Source: Acidimicrobiales bacterium
Lineage (GTDB): Bacteria; Actinomycetota; Acidimicrobiia; Acidimicrobiales; SZUA-35
DNA: 64,000 bases
Assembly: GCA_041394265.1 (NCBI GenBank)
Contig: JAWKIO010000006.1
Span: 537,414 to 601,413 of the forward strand
Direction of reading: 5' to 3'
Under the pieces are notes generated by a model. That model made no database searches. It saw only the letters and a program-made list of their open reading frames with translations, and was not told the origin of the DNA. The translations under genes and the position numbers were made by a program. Positions 8,612-18,163 of the stretch are shown here, in pieces. Position 1 is the first letter of the stretch. Each line of letters begins with the position of its first letter.

Positions 8612-11600
8612 TCAGCCGGTGGGCGGCTTCGAGTCGGTGGCGCGGGCGAGGAGGTCAGTGACTCGACGGAGGGCGGAGGACGACAGCGAGACCAGCTCGC
8701 GCTTGCCGACGAGCGAGGGCGAGATGGCGGCCGGCGGGAGCGGCGCCTCGTCAGCCTGGGCGACGAGATCGGCCAGGATCGCGTCGGCCAGGGCGTCGAG
8801 CTGGCCGGGTGGATGGTGACGGGTGCCGTCGACCTCGACGTGCAGCTCACCACCCTCGACGAAGGCCAGGATCCCGAGGTCGTGGAACCGCGGGTTCGAT
8901 GGGTGGATCGAGGTCGTCATCGGATCGGAGCCGGCGAAGACGTCGTCGTTGGCCGACGGCGCGTCGACCCGCCCGAGGAACCCGACCACCACCGACGGGA
9001 GCGGGCGATACGCCAGCCCCGAGGTCGGGTCGAGGTAGCGACCGATCCCGAAGCCGATGCCCCGATCGGGGATCCAGCCGAGTGTGTCGGCCACCGATCG
9101 GCGCAGGTCCACCGGCTGGACGTCGACGGCCAGAGGCACCGAGATCGGATGATGGCTGGTACACCAACCCACCGTGCGGCTCAGGTCGAGTCCGGCACCA
9201 GGGACGAGCGCCTCGGATTCTCGGCCGTGACCTTCCACGATCGCGTCGAGCCGATCCCAGCCGAACACCGAGCGACCGGCGACCGCCAGCGCGTAGAGGA
9301 TGGCTCGTTCGTGGCCACGTCGGCGGAGCATGGCGGTCTGCCCGCTCGGGAGCGTGCGCCGGACCGAGAGTCCATCGGCCTCGGTCGCAGCAGCACTCCT
9401 GCTCGAGGTCGCCGGGACCATCTCGTGCCACAGCGGATAGTGCGGGCGGACGGCCGCCAGCACTGCCGACGAACCGAGCACTCGTGCCCAGTCGCTCACA
9501 TCGCCGCCCGCCTGCGGAGCCGCCCCCGATCGATACGCCTCGGCCCAGTCGTCGAGCAGCACCGACCACGACACCCCATCGACCACCAGGTGATGAGCGA
9601 CGATCAGGCAGCGTCGGCGACCGCCGGCCACGAACGTCGCAACTCGAACAGTCGGCCCGTTGGCCAGATTGATCCGAGATGCAACCTCGTCGGCGTACGC
9701 CGCCCACGAAGGCTCGGGCTGACCGGCATCGCGTCCAGTGCGGGACTCGACGACTGGAACCGCACCAAGGTCCTGGCGGACGACGCCACTCATGGAATCA
9801 CCGACGGCTCCCCCCAGTGCATCGTGCTCAGCCCTCGCAGGAGAACTCGTCGCGTCCGCACCGTCGGACAAGGGGCCACGAGGGTCGACGCCGTTCACGG
9901 ATTCACGACCAGCGTCGGTGCGGAGACCGTCGTGCGCCGAGGAGGCTGATCTGGCCGACCCGGACCTGGAATCGGCAGTGAGGTCGTGGCGCTCGATGCC
10001 GATCAGCGAAGGCGAGTCAGAGGGCTCGACGTCGATGACCCAGCCAGCCTCCGTTCGTCGGAACCGGTGCCGGAGCGCAGGGTGGACGAGCGGAAGCGTC
10101 CGGGCTGCCGACTCGAGCCGATCGAGGTCGACGTCGTCGGCAAGATCGAGCCACCGGTACTGGGCCCAGTGATCGAGATGGGTGAGCTCCTGATCGAGCA
10201 GCCAGCGCTGGATCGGCAGCAGCGGCGGGGAGGTCGACGAGGCGGCGTCGGTGTCCGTACCTGGCGCCGTGTCCGTACCTGGCGCCGTGGTCGCCGTCTC
10301 CGGGCCAGTGAGCTGATCGGCCGACGCAGCCCGGTGCTCGCGAACTTCGAGACCGGGATCGCTGGTCGAGGCGAGATGGCCCGCCAGTGCTCGCACGCTC
10401 TGATGCTCGAACACATCCCGAGGCTTGAGATCGAGTCCCAGCCTGCGGGCCCGAGCCACGATCTGGATGCTGATGATCGAGTCGCCGCCGAGGTCGAAGT
10501 AGTTGTCGTCGAAACCGACCGCCTCGACGCCGAGCGCTTCGGCCCAGAGCACCGACAGCTGGTCGGCCACGTCGGCGTCGGGGTCCGCCGTCTCGGGCAC
10601 CGTGGCACCGAGCGAACGGTCGGCCACCGGCTCGGCTCCGCTCTCGTCGGCTCCCGATCGGTCAGCATCGACCGACAGCCCGCCCGGCGAGTCCTCACCT
10701 GCCTTGGACGATCCGGGGGCGGCTATGCCGACTGACTCGGTCGTGGTGACCACCTCAGACGCCGGCGCCAACGGAACGTCGAGCATTGCGGCCACGATGT
10801 CGGTCGGCGCCACCTCGGCCGCCACCGCTACTGGGGGCGCTCCCCCGTCCGCCTGCGAACGAACCGGCGGAACCACGAGCGACGAGCGGTCGATCTTGCC
10901 GTTGGCGTTGGTTGGGAGGGCATCGACGAAGACGTACACGCCGGGCCGCATGACCTCGGGCAGCAGCGCCGCAGCATGCGCTCGGAGCTCGTCCTCGGCG
11001 ACCGGTCGATTGGTCTCGAGCCACACGCCGAGGGTCGGCGCCGGACGATCAGGCGGCTCGACCAGCGTACACACGGCCTCGTCGACGGCCGGGTGGGAGC
11101 GCATGACTCGCTCGATCTCGCCGGTCTCGATCCGATGACCACGCAGCTTGATCTGGTGATCGATCCGGCCGTGGAACGCAAGTGCTCCGTCGTCGAGTTC
11201 GAGCACCCGGTCGCCGGTGCGATACCAGCGCTCGCCGTCGACCTCGACGAAACGCTCCTCGGTGAGGTCGGGCCGCCCGAGATAGCCGAGCGCCACTCCC
11301 CGACCACCGATCCACAGTTCGCCGTCGACCACCCGTTGCGTCGCACCGGGAATGGGCCGGCCGATCGGCACCGTGGCGTCGGCACGAACCTCCGGTCCGA
11401 ACGTGTAGGCGTGGCTCCACACCGCCGCCTCGGTCGGGCCGTATTCATTGTGCAACCGAACGTGCGGGAGCCGCTCACGGTGCAGGTCGACCACCGCCTG
11501 CGAACACTCCTCGCCGGCAACGATGGCATCGCGCAGCGACGCCAGCTGCGACGGTGCGTTCTCGCTGATCAGCAACCGATACAACGAGGGCAGCGCCAGC

Positions 11601-14600
11601 AGCTGGGTGACCTGGTGTCGCTCGATCAACTCGCCCAGGTGAGTGACCTCGGTGTGCAGCCCGTCGTCGGGAAGCACCACGGTGCCACCCTGGCTCAGCG
11701 CCCACCACAGACCGGCGAACGATGAATCGAAGGCGAACGACGACAACACCAGGAACCGCTCGACCGGCTCGGGGTAGAACTCGGTACGGGCCAGCGTGGT
11801 CGCCACGATGTTCGCGTGGCGCACCACCACGCCCTTGGGTACGCCCGTCGAGCCCGAGGTGAACAGCACATAGGCCGGGTCGTTGGCCTCGACCGGCGGA
11901 CCGACGTCGAATGAGCTGGCATCTGCATCGGCCGCAGCGGGGACCGCAACCACGTCGACGGCCGACCACCCAACCAGCGATGCATCGGTCGAGACGACCA
12001 GGCTGATGCAGGCGGTCTCGATGATCGTCGACAGCCGGGCCGACGGTAGAGCTGGATCGAGCGGGGCAAACGCGGCACCCGTCGCCATCACCCCGAGCGC
12101 TGCGATCGCGAACTCCGAGCGACGGCTGGCATCGATACCAACCACCGACCCTGAACCGACCCCACGGCTGCGCAGCTGCTCCGCCAGCGCACCGGCGCGA
12201 GCGACCATCTCGCCGTACGACAGCATCTCGCCCTCGCAGACGACAGCCGAGGCATCGGGCCGTTCGGCGGCGACATCGAACACGAGCTGGTGCAACGGCC
12301 GCGCCTCGACGGCCGCAAGTACCTGGTTCGCAGCGGCTGAGGTGGCTGCTCCGCGATCGAGCACCTCGGCGGCGACGCCGTTCTCGGCAAGCTCGGAGGA
12401 GTCCGCTGCGACGGGCTGCAGTTGCAGCGCGACATTGTCGGCGTCTGCTTCACCAACCTCGTGCCCGGTCGAGGTGGCGGCGCTTAGCGCGGCGGCAACG
12501 GCGTCGACGACTTCACCAGCGCCGGTCCCGCTACCAACCCGGTCGTCGAGGCGGTTCTCGATCGTGGCCAACAGCTGATCGGCCAGGACCGGGGTCAGCG
12601 TGCCGCCCTGGTACTCGACCGCAAGTGTGACCGACTCGCCTTCCAGTTGGACGAAGAACGTCACCGGGGCGACTGACGAACCGGTGCCGATGATCTCCTG
12701 CGTGACACCGTGCTCGCCGAGACGGATCGGGGCCGTCTCCTGGAGGGCGACGAGCACGTCGAGGTCGAGTGGGTCGAGTCCGGCCTTTCGACGGTCGGCC
12801 ACCATCGCCGAGTACGGGTAGGCCCGATGGGCGAGTGCAGTGCGAACGGTCTCACCGGTGTGGCGGAGCAGGTCGTCGGCGCCCAGGTCGAGCACGATCG
12901 GCAGTGGGTTGATGAAGTACCCGATGAGCGGCCGGGCGGCCACGTGATCCCGAGTGGAGCCGACCATGCCGATGGCCACCCGGTCGCCGTCGGTGACGTC
13001 GCCGATCACCGTGGCGATCGTGGCCAGCGCCGTCACGAACGGGGTGGCACCGTCAGCGCCGGCAAGCTCTGAGCGCTTCAGCGCGATTGGTCGGTCCACG
13101 TAGCCAGCCTGGGTGGCCGCGTCGCCCACGGCGGGCCGGGCCGCAGCGTCAGCGTCGACGGGACCTTCTCCTACCGTGCCAGTCTCCGTGGCCGGGCCGC
13201 TCGTGGCAGGTCGGGCCGCAGCGTCGGCGGCATCGGGGCCTTCGCTTGCCGTGCCAGCCCCGGTCGCCGGGCCGCCAGCTGCGGCTTGGGCCGCAGCGTC
13301 GATGCCATGGGGTCCTTCGTCTGCGGAACCCACGGGAGCCGCGCCGAGCCCGGCCGACCAGTGGGGACGAGGCAACGCCTGCCCGTCGTTGACCGACAGC
13401 CAATGGTCGCGGGCCCGGTCACGGGGTTGCTCGGCCTGCCAGGCGGCGACGTCGGCGTAGTCCACCTCGAGCTCGGGCAGCGACTCACCTCGGTAGGCGG
13501 CGTCGAGTTCGCTCCACAGCAGGTCGAAGCTGGTGGCGTCGATCGATAGGTGGTGCACGACGAGGGCGACCGACATCGCTCCCCCATCAGCCTCACCGGG
13601 CGCAGACGCGATCGGCTGGAGACGGCACCGTAGGAGCGGCCCGTGGTCGAGGTCGAACGGCTGCGACTGCAGCGCCACGGCGCTCGCTCGGATCTCGTCC
13701 GGCATCGCCGGCAACGGGTCGATCACCAGATCGATCGCCTCGTCTGGGGTCAACCGCACCCGGGGGAACCCGAACGTCCAGTGCAGCGGGACGTGTCGAT
13801 CGACGACCGTACGGAGGGCAGCAACGAACCGCTCGACATCGAACTCCCGATCCTCGCCACCCTCGACCCGATACAACCGGCAGATGTTGTACCGAGGGTC
13901 GTCGGGCGCGTCGAGGTGCTGGAACAACAGCGCCAGCTCGCCCTCGGAGAACTGTGGCGCCGCACCCGGCAACCGAGCCTCGGGGCCCGACTCGCCAGAC
14001 GCCGTCCCGCCAGTCGCCGTCAACACCTCGATCGCCTCGGCCAGCAGCCGTGGCGTGGTGTTGGTGAACGCCATCTCCTCCGGTAGCACGACGCCGAGCC
14101 GCTCCCCCAGGTCGACGATCATCTCGAGCGCCATGAGCGAGTCGCTGCCCAGGTCGAAGAAGTCGTCGGTCGCGCTGATGGGCTCGATCCGCAGCACCCG
14201 CTCCCACCGCTCGACCACGAGCCGTTCGAGGTCAGACGTGGCCTCCACATGCAACGCCGGACCAGGCCGGTGTACCCGCTCGGGCGCCGGCAAGGCTGCC
14301 GTGTCGAGCTTGCCGTTCGTCGTGGTCGGCAGTTGCTCGACCGCCACGTACGCCGCAGGAATGGCGTGTGCCGGGAGCAGGTCGGCCAGGTGGTGTCGCA
14401 GCGCCGCCGGCTCCGGCATCGAGTGCCCCTCGGCCACCTCCACCCACGCCGTCAGCACCTCACGAGGTTTCGGCTGGTAGTCGATCTCGGCCAGCATCGA
14501 ACGCACCACGTCGAGGTCGTCGCGATCGTCGAGCTCGGCCAGCGCCTCGTCTCGGGTCTTGTGCCCGAGGCGCACGTCCCACGCATACGGCTCGGCGTAG

Positions 14601-17600
14601 TTGTGGTAGCCCTGCTCGATCAGGTGACTGTGGATGCCCGCCGCATTGATCAGACAGTTGGTGGAACGCCCGGTGTCGCTGGGCCGCACCCACGGCGCCG
14701 AGTGGTCGAGGAAGTCGAGCATCTCGGCCAGTTCGACGTCGACATAGCGGTAGAAGTCGACGTAGCGGATGCGGTCAAAGAGGTCGCCGTCGTCGAACGC
14801 CGACTCGGCGAACACGCTGGTGTCGAGCAACCGGTTCGGGACATCGTCGCTGCGGTGGTACGCCCGACGAGCCTCGACCACGGCCCGGTCGATCGCCTCG
14901 GGGTCGAATCGGTCGCCGCTGAACTGCTGCGGGATGAGGCGGGTCTCGAACAGCTGCCCCCGCGACAACCCGGTGACGATCACGGGCACGCCCTCGGCCA
15001 CCGCCCGGTTCGTGGCGAGCGTGTAGATCGCCTTGTAACAGCCGTTGCACACGTTCGAGAACCGCTCGAGGCTGTCGCGGAAGATCTCGTTCATGGCCGG
15101 AGTGGTCATGAACTCGTGGTCGATGCCGAGGTCCGCAGCCGAGCGGCGGGCGTTGGCCATCGCCTCCTCGGAGATGAACCCGTTGTCGAGAGTGAGCGCC
15201 AACACCTCGAAGCCCAGCTCGACCAGCTGGTACAGGGCGTACGTCGAGTCCTTGCCCCCGCTCAGCAGATGGATGGCGTCGTACCGACCGGTCCGCTCGG
15301 CCCGTGCCCGGTCGCGGATGGCGACCAGGTCGTCTCGGGTACCGAAGTACGAGGCGGCGGCGACCTTCACCCGATCGTGCGAGTGGCACACGTTGCAGAC
15401 ACCGTTTGCGTCGAACGTGGTGCTGGGCACCCGTGACGACAGACCGCAGCGAACGCAGTAGCTGACCGCCGTCGCCTGCACCGCCTCGGCCGGCGACCAC
15501 ACGCGCACGGCGGCGACCGAGATGGCGGGGTGCGCGGCGAGGGCTTGCTCGACCTCGCTCGGGTCGAGGCGGATGCCACCGATCTTGACCTGCTCATCGG
15601 CCCGACCGAGGTAGACGAGCGTGACTGGATCACCGACGAGGCGAACCAGATCGCCCGAGCGGTACCAACGCCGGCCACCCATCTCCACGAACGGATCATC
15701 GGTCGACGGACCTGCGTCGCTCGACCCGAGGTAGCCGTTCGTCACCCCGGCGTGGCTGATGTAGAGCTCGCCGACCGCCCCGATCGGTACCGGCTGGCGG
15801 TAGCGATCGAGCACGGCGAGGCGAACGCCGGGCGCAGGCACACCGATGGGCACGTCGGCCAGCGTCTCCGTGGACGATGCCAGGTGGATCATGCAGCCGA
15901 CCACCGCTTCAGTCGGTCCGTACTCGTTGAACAGCACGAGGTCGGGATGCCAAGCCCACAGCCGACGAGCGAGTCTGGTGGTGAACGCCTCACCACCGAC
16001 AACGAGGGTCCGCAGCGCATGGTCGTCGGGCAGCCACCGCAGCAGCAGGTCGAGGTGTGACGGTGTCGCTTTGGCCCAGGTGATGTCGGGTCGCTCAGCA
16101 ATCGCCCGCACCGCCGCAGGGCCGTCGGCGTCGATCACCACCAGTCGACCACCGGCCAACAGTGGAGCGAACAGCGTGGTGACGGTGAGGTCGAAGGTGA
16201 GCGCCGTGAAGAGGGCGGCCACCGGCGCCGCATCGAAGTACGACGTGCGGGCGAAGTGGACATACCCCGCCAATCCCCACTGCGTGATCGGCACACCCTT
16301 GGGTTCACCGGTCGACCCCGAGGTGAACAGCAGGTACGCCTCGTCGTCGGTCCCGATGGCAGGGCGCTCAGTCCGCACCGATTCCCCCGCAACGTTGGTG
16401 CCAGGAGCCTCGATTTGATGTTCTCCGCGCCAAAGTTGCCCTCGGGCCCCATCGTCGGTGAGGGTCAGCACCGTGCCCGCTCGCTCGGTGAGCGAGTCGA
16501 GCCGGGCGCGGGGCTGGGCCGGGTCGAGCGGGACGTACGAAGCGCCGAGAGTCATCACGGCGTAGATGTCGATCACGGTGTCGACCGAACGACCCCGCTC
16601 GACCGCCACCCGGTCACCGGCGCGCACCCCGAGCCCAGCGAGCTCGGCGGCCCGAGCGTCAACCCGCTCCCACAGCTCGACACCGGTCAGCGGCGACGAA
16701 CCATCGGCCGCTTCGATCACCACGTCGGTCCGAGCGCTCACGGCGCTGCGCAGCTGCTCGATGACCGGACCCCGAGGATCGACCGGCGTCGGGCCGGTGC
16801 CCCAGGCGACGAGTTGCGCCGATTCCTCGGGGGTCACGATCGAGCGAGCGCCGATCGGCTCGTCGAGTCCGTCGAGGAAGGCATCGAGCGTGGCCAGGAA
16901 GTGCTGGGGCGCGAGACGGGCGTGTTCGGGACCGGCGGCGGCCTCATTCAGGTCGAGCGCCAGCTGGAGCTCGGGGCCATAGCCGGTGAGCTGCACTCGG
17001 AGGAGGTGGGTGGGGTCGGTGGCACCGGCGTGGATCCACGTGGTCGAGGCCGGGATCAGGCTGAAGTCGCCGTAGCCCATGTTCGGGATGACGTTGACGA
17101 CGGTCTCGTAGTCAGCTGGTGCGCTCCGCCCGAGCTCGGCGTTCCGCAGCGTGGTGAGGATCGAGCGGCCGATGCGCTTGTGCAGTGAGCGGGCGGTGTC
17201 GTCGGGTTCGATCGTGATGTCGACACCGAAGACGTCCATGACCGGTCCGACCACGTCGCGGGCTTCAGGGGTCGAGCGGTTGTGGACCGGCATGCCGATG
17301 GCAAACCGGTCGGCACCGGTGAGTCGGTGCAGGTACAGCGCAGCGGCGCTGATCATCAGCGTGGTCCAGCCCAGTTCGACGCTGAGCATGCGAAGGTCGC
17401 CGTCGAGCAAGGCCCGGGCTCGAGTGAGCCGGTCGGCAGGGTCGACCTCGACTCGGCGACTGCGTGGGGTCGGCTTGGTGACGGCGTCGTAGAGCCGTCC
17501 GATCTTCGGCGCTTCGCGGCGGGTGGCCCAGAACTGGTCCGCCTTCGCTGCACGCGGCGACGGCGTCCGAGTCGCCTGCCGGTACCACTGGTAGTAGCTG

Positions 17601-18163
17601 TCGTTCGGCCCGGCCGCGGGCAGCGCCGTCCCGGTCAGCAGTGCGTCGTAGGTCGCACCGACGAGGCCGAACACCTTGGCGGCCGAGGTGGCATCGATGG
17701 CCACGTGGTGGAAGGCGAGGTACCACGAGCTGGTGCCGTCGTCGTGACGAAGCAGCACCGAGTCGGCGGGGCCGACGGTCAGGTCGATCGGCCGGCTCGC
17801 CCGACGAGCGGCCCACTCAGCCACCTGCGACCGGTCGAGCTCGATCACCTCGGTGGTCGCCGCCAACTCTCCGGGCGGGGCAACCTGCGCCACCACACCA
17901 CTGTCGGCGTCGACGATCCGGGTGCGCACCGCATCGAACCGGTTGACGACCGTGGTGAACGCCCGAGCCAGCGCGCTCGGATCGATCGGACCGTCGAGGT
18001 GCGACACGAGCGCCATGTTCTGGTGCGGCGAGTCGGGATGGCGCCGTTGCGACGCCAACAGCCCGCGTTGCATCGGCGTGAGCTGGGTGCCGAGTCGCAC
18101 CGCGGTAGCCGAAGCTACGGGCGCGTCTGCCGGCGACCTGTCGACGGCCGGGCCGCTCGTCAT
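8612..18163 (-). CDS. NRPS, C-A(PP-loop insert)-T-C-A-T-E
   Basis: 3183 residues. C1 has HHVAIDA at 152-158. A1 begins near 455, with its P-loop-like TSGSTGEPKG at about 614. The C-terminal part of A1 is interrupted at about 895-1240 by a PP-loop ATPase domain (separate entry) and resumes with the NGKLD lysine. T1 carries Ser 1342. C2 has HHLSIDA at 1537-1543 and a repeat-expanded loop at about 1615-1685. A2 has TSGSTGVPKG near 2102; T2 carries Ser 2562. A terminal epimerization domain shows HHLVVDGVSW from 2857 and RTVGWCTSHHP. Pocket residues aligned by eye to GrsA are D-L-T-K-V-G-E-V-G-K for A1 (Asn code DLTKLGEVGK, Asp DLTKVGHIGK) and D-S-A-L-I-A-E-V-W-K for A2, which I cannot assign. The start ATG overlaps the carrier-protein stop (ATGA, 18160-18163), indicating translational coupling. 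It probably takes a starter acyl group from that carrier and passes a D-configured dipeptidyl chain to the NRPS at 1480. Confidence 0.93.
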   Translation of the reverse strand: MTSGPAVDRSPADAPVASATAVRLGTQLTPMQRGLLASQRRHPDSPHQNMALVSHLDGPIDPSALARAFTTVVNRFDAVRTRIVDADSGVVAQVAPPGELAATTEVIELDRSQVAEWAARRASRPIDLTVGPADSVLLRHDDGTSSWYLAFHHVAIDATSAAKVFGLVGATYDALLTGTALPAAGPNDSYYQWYRQATRTPSPRAAKADQFWATRREAPKIGRLYDAVTKPTPRSRRVEVDPADRLTRARALLDGDLRMLSVELGWTTLMISAAALYLHRLTGADRFAIGMPVHNRSTPEARDVVGPVMDVFGVDITIEPDDTARSLHKRIGRSILTTLRNAELGRSAPADYETVVNVIPNMGYGDFSLIPASTTWIHAGATDPTHLLRVQLTGYGPELQLALDLNEAAAGPEHARLAPQHFLATLDAFLDGLDEPIGARSIVTPEESAQLVAWGTGPTPVDPRGPVIEQLRSAVSARTDVVIEAADGSSPLTGVELWERVDARAAELAGLGVRAGDRVAVERGRSVDTVIDIYAVMTLGASYVPLDPAQPRARLDSLTERAGTVLTLTDDGARGQLWRGEHQIEAPGTNVAGESVRTERPAIGTDDEAYLLFTSGSTGEPKGVPITQWGLAGYVHFARTSYFDAAPVAALFTALTFDLTVTTLFAPLLAGGRLVVIDADGPAAVRAIAERPDITWAKATPSHLDLLLRWLPDDHALRTLVVGGEAFTTRLARRLWAWHPDLVLFNEYGPTEAVVGCMIHLASSTETLADVPIGVPAPGVRLAVLDRYRQPVPIGAVGELYISHAGVTNGYLGSSDAGPSTDDPFVEMGGRRWYRSGDLVRLVGDPVTLVYLGRADEQVKIGGIRLDPSEVEQALAAHPAISVAAVRVWSPAEAVQATAVSYCVRCGLSSRVPSTTFDANGVCNVCHSHDRVKVAAASYFGTRDDLVAIRDRARAERTGRYDAIHLLSGGKDSTYALYQLVELGFEVLALTLDNGFISEEAMANARRSAADLGIDHEFMTTPAMNEIFRDSLERFSNVCNGCYKAIYTLATNRAVAEGVPVIVTGLSRGQLFETRLIPQQFSGDRFDPEAIDRAVVEARRAYHRSDDVPNRLLDTSVFAESAFDDGDLFDRIRYVDFYRYVDVELAEMLDFLDHSAPWVRPSDTGRSTNCLINAAGIHSHLIEQGYHNYAEPYAWDVRLGHKTRDEALAELDDRDDLDVVRSMLAEIDYQPKPREVLTAWVEVAEGHSMPEPAALRHHLADLLPAHAIPAAYVAVEQLPTTTNGKLDTAALPAPERVHRPGPALHVEATSDLERLVVERWERVLRIEPISATDDFFDLGSDSLMALEMIVDLGERLGVVLPEEMAFTNTTPRLLAEAIEVLTATGGTASGESGPEARLPGAAPQFSEGELALLFQHLDAPDDPRYNICRLYRVEGGEDREFDVERFVAALRTVVDRHVPLHWTFGFPRVRLTPDEAIDLVIDPLPAMPDEIRASAVALQSQPFDLDHGPLLRCRLQPIASAPGEADGGAMSVALVVHHLSIDATSFDLLWSELDAAYRGESLPELEVDYADVAAWQAEQPRDRARDHWLSVNDGQALPRPHWSAGLGAAPVGSADEGPHGIDAAAQAAAGGPATGAGTASEGPDAADAAARPATSGPATETGTVGEGPVDADAAARPAVGDAATQAGYVDRPIALKRSELAGADGATPFVTALATIATVIGDVTDGDRVAIGMVGSTRDHVAARPLIGYFINPLPIVLDLGADDLLRHTGETVRTALAHRAYPYSAMVADRRKAGLDPLDLDVLVALQETAPIRLGEHGVTQEIIGTGSSVAPVTFFVQLEGESVTLAVEYQGGTLTPVLADQLLATIENRLDDRVGSGTGAGEVVDAVAAALSAATSTGHEVGEADADNVALQLQPVAADSSELAENGVAAEVLDRGAATSAAANQVLAAVEARPLHQLVFDVAAERPDASAVVCEGEMLSYGEMVARAGALAEQLRSRGVGSGSVVGIDASRRSEFAIAALGVMATGAAFAPLDPALPSARLSTIIETACISLVVSTDASLVGWSAVDVVAVPAAADADASSFDVGPPVEANDPAYVLFTSGSTGVPKGVVVRHANIVATTLARTEFYPEPVERFLVLSSFAFDSSFAGLWWALSQGGTVVLPDDGLHTEVTHLGELIERHQVTQLLALPSLYRLLISENAPSQLASLRDAIVAGEECSQAVVDLHRERLPHVRLHNEYGPTEAAVWSHAYTFGPEVRADATVPIGRPIPGATQRVVDGELWIGGRGVALGYLGRPDLTEERFVEVDGERWYRTGDRVLELDDGALAFHGRIDHQIKLRGHRIETGEIERVMRSHPAVDEAVCTLVEPPDRPAPTLGVWLETNRPVAEDELRAHAAALLPEVMRPGVYVFVDALPTNANGKIDRSSLVVPPVRSQADGGAPPVAVAAEVAPTDIVAAMLDVPLAPASEVVTTTESVGIAAPGSSKAGEDSPGGLSVDADRSGADESGAEPVADRSLGATVPETADPDADVADQLSVLWAEALGVEAVGFDDNYFDLGGDSIISIQIVARARRLGLDLKPRDVFEHQSVRALAGHLASTSDPGLEVREHRAASADQLTGPETATTAPGTDTAPGTDTDAASSTSPPLLPIQRWLLDQELTHLDHWAQYRWLDLADDVDLDRLESAARTLPLVHPALRHRFRRTEAGWVIDVEPSDSPSLIGIERHDLTADSRSGSARSASSAHDGLRTDAGRESVNGVDPRGPLSDGADATSSPARAEHDALGGAVGDSMSGVVRQDLGAVPVVESRTGRDAGQPEPSWAAYADEVASRINLANGPTVRVATFVAGGRRRCLIVAHHLVVDGVSWSVLLDDWAEAYRSGAAPQAGGDVSDWARVLGSSAVLAAVRPHYPLWHEMVPATSSRSAAATEADGLSVRRTLPSGQTAMLRRRGHERAILYALAVAGRSVFGWDRLDAIVEGHGRESEALVPGAGLDLSRTVGWCTSHHPISVPLAVDVQPVDLRRSVADTLGWIPDRGIGFGIGRYLDPTSGLAYRPLPSVVVGFLGRVDAPSANDDVFAGSDPMTTSIHPSNPRFHDLGILAFVEGGELHVEVDGTRHHPPGQLDALADAILADLVAQADEAPLPPAAISPSLVGKRELVSLSSSALRRVTDLLARATDSKPPTG
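10251..10286 (-). repeat. exact 18-bp tandem duplication in the T2-E linker
   Basis: The sequence GTGTCCGTACCTGGCGCC occurs twice back to back (10251-10268 and 10269-10286), giving a doubled six-residue segment (APGTDT) between the second carrier and epimerization domains of the NRPS. It is an in-frame linker expansion with no functional residues. Confidence 0.9.
13110..13325 (-). repeat. 75-bp in-frame tandem repeat inside condensation domain C2
   Basis: The word GGGCCGCAGCGTC recurs at 13138, 13213 and 13288, exactly 75 bp apart, within about 2.6 diverged copies of a 25-residue Gly/Ala/Asp-rich unit (pattern GPxxADAAARPA). The expansion lies after the HHLSIDA active-site motif of C2, probably in a surface loop, so the condensation fold need not be destroyed. 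Confidence 0.85.
14430..15480 (-). other. PP-loop ATP-pyrophosphatase (amidotransferase-like) domain inserted in adenylation domain A1
   Basis: This is NRPS residues of about 895-1240. It opens with CVRC (Cys 903, 906) and CNVC (Cys 923, 926) pairs framing TTFDANG, a rubredoxin-like zinc knuckle. SGGKDST follows at 968-974, the signature of N-type ATP pyrophosphatases, and later NGCYKAIYTLATNRA and TNCLINAAGIHSHLIEQGY. This order and the length of about 345 residues match complete N-acetyl-sugar amidotransferases (WbpG/WbuX/PseA type), which activate a carbonyl with ATP for nitrogen transfer; related PP-loop enzymes transfer sulfur. It replaces no A-domain motif: sequence typical of A8 (KIGGIRLDPSEVEQ) lies before it and the A10 lysine region after it. 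No glutaminase subunit (HisH-like) lies in the window, so the N or S donor is unknown. Confidence 0.9.

Noticed and set aside
8309..9949. 546-codon plus-strand frame over the repeat array and the NRPS E domain
   Set aside because: Antisense to the epimerization domain and crossing noncoding repeats; Arg-rich composition and no ribosome binding site.
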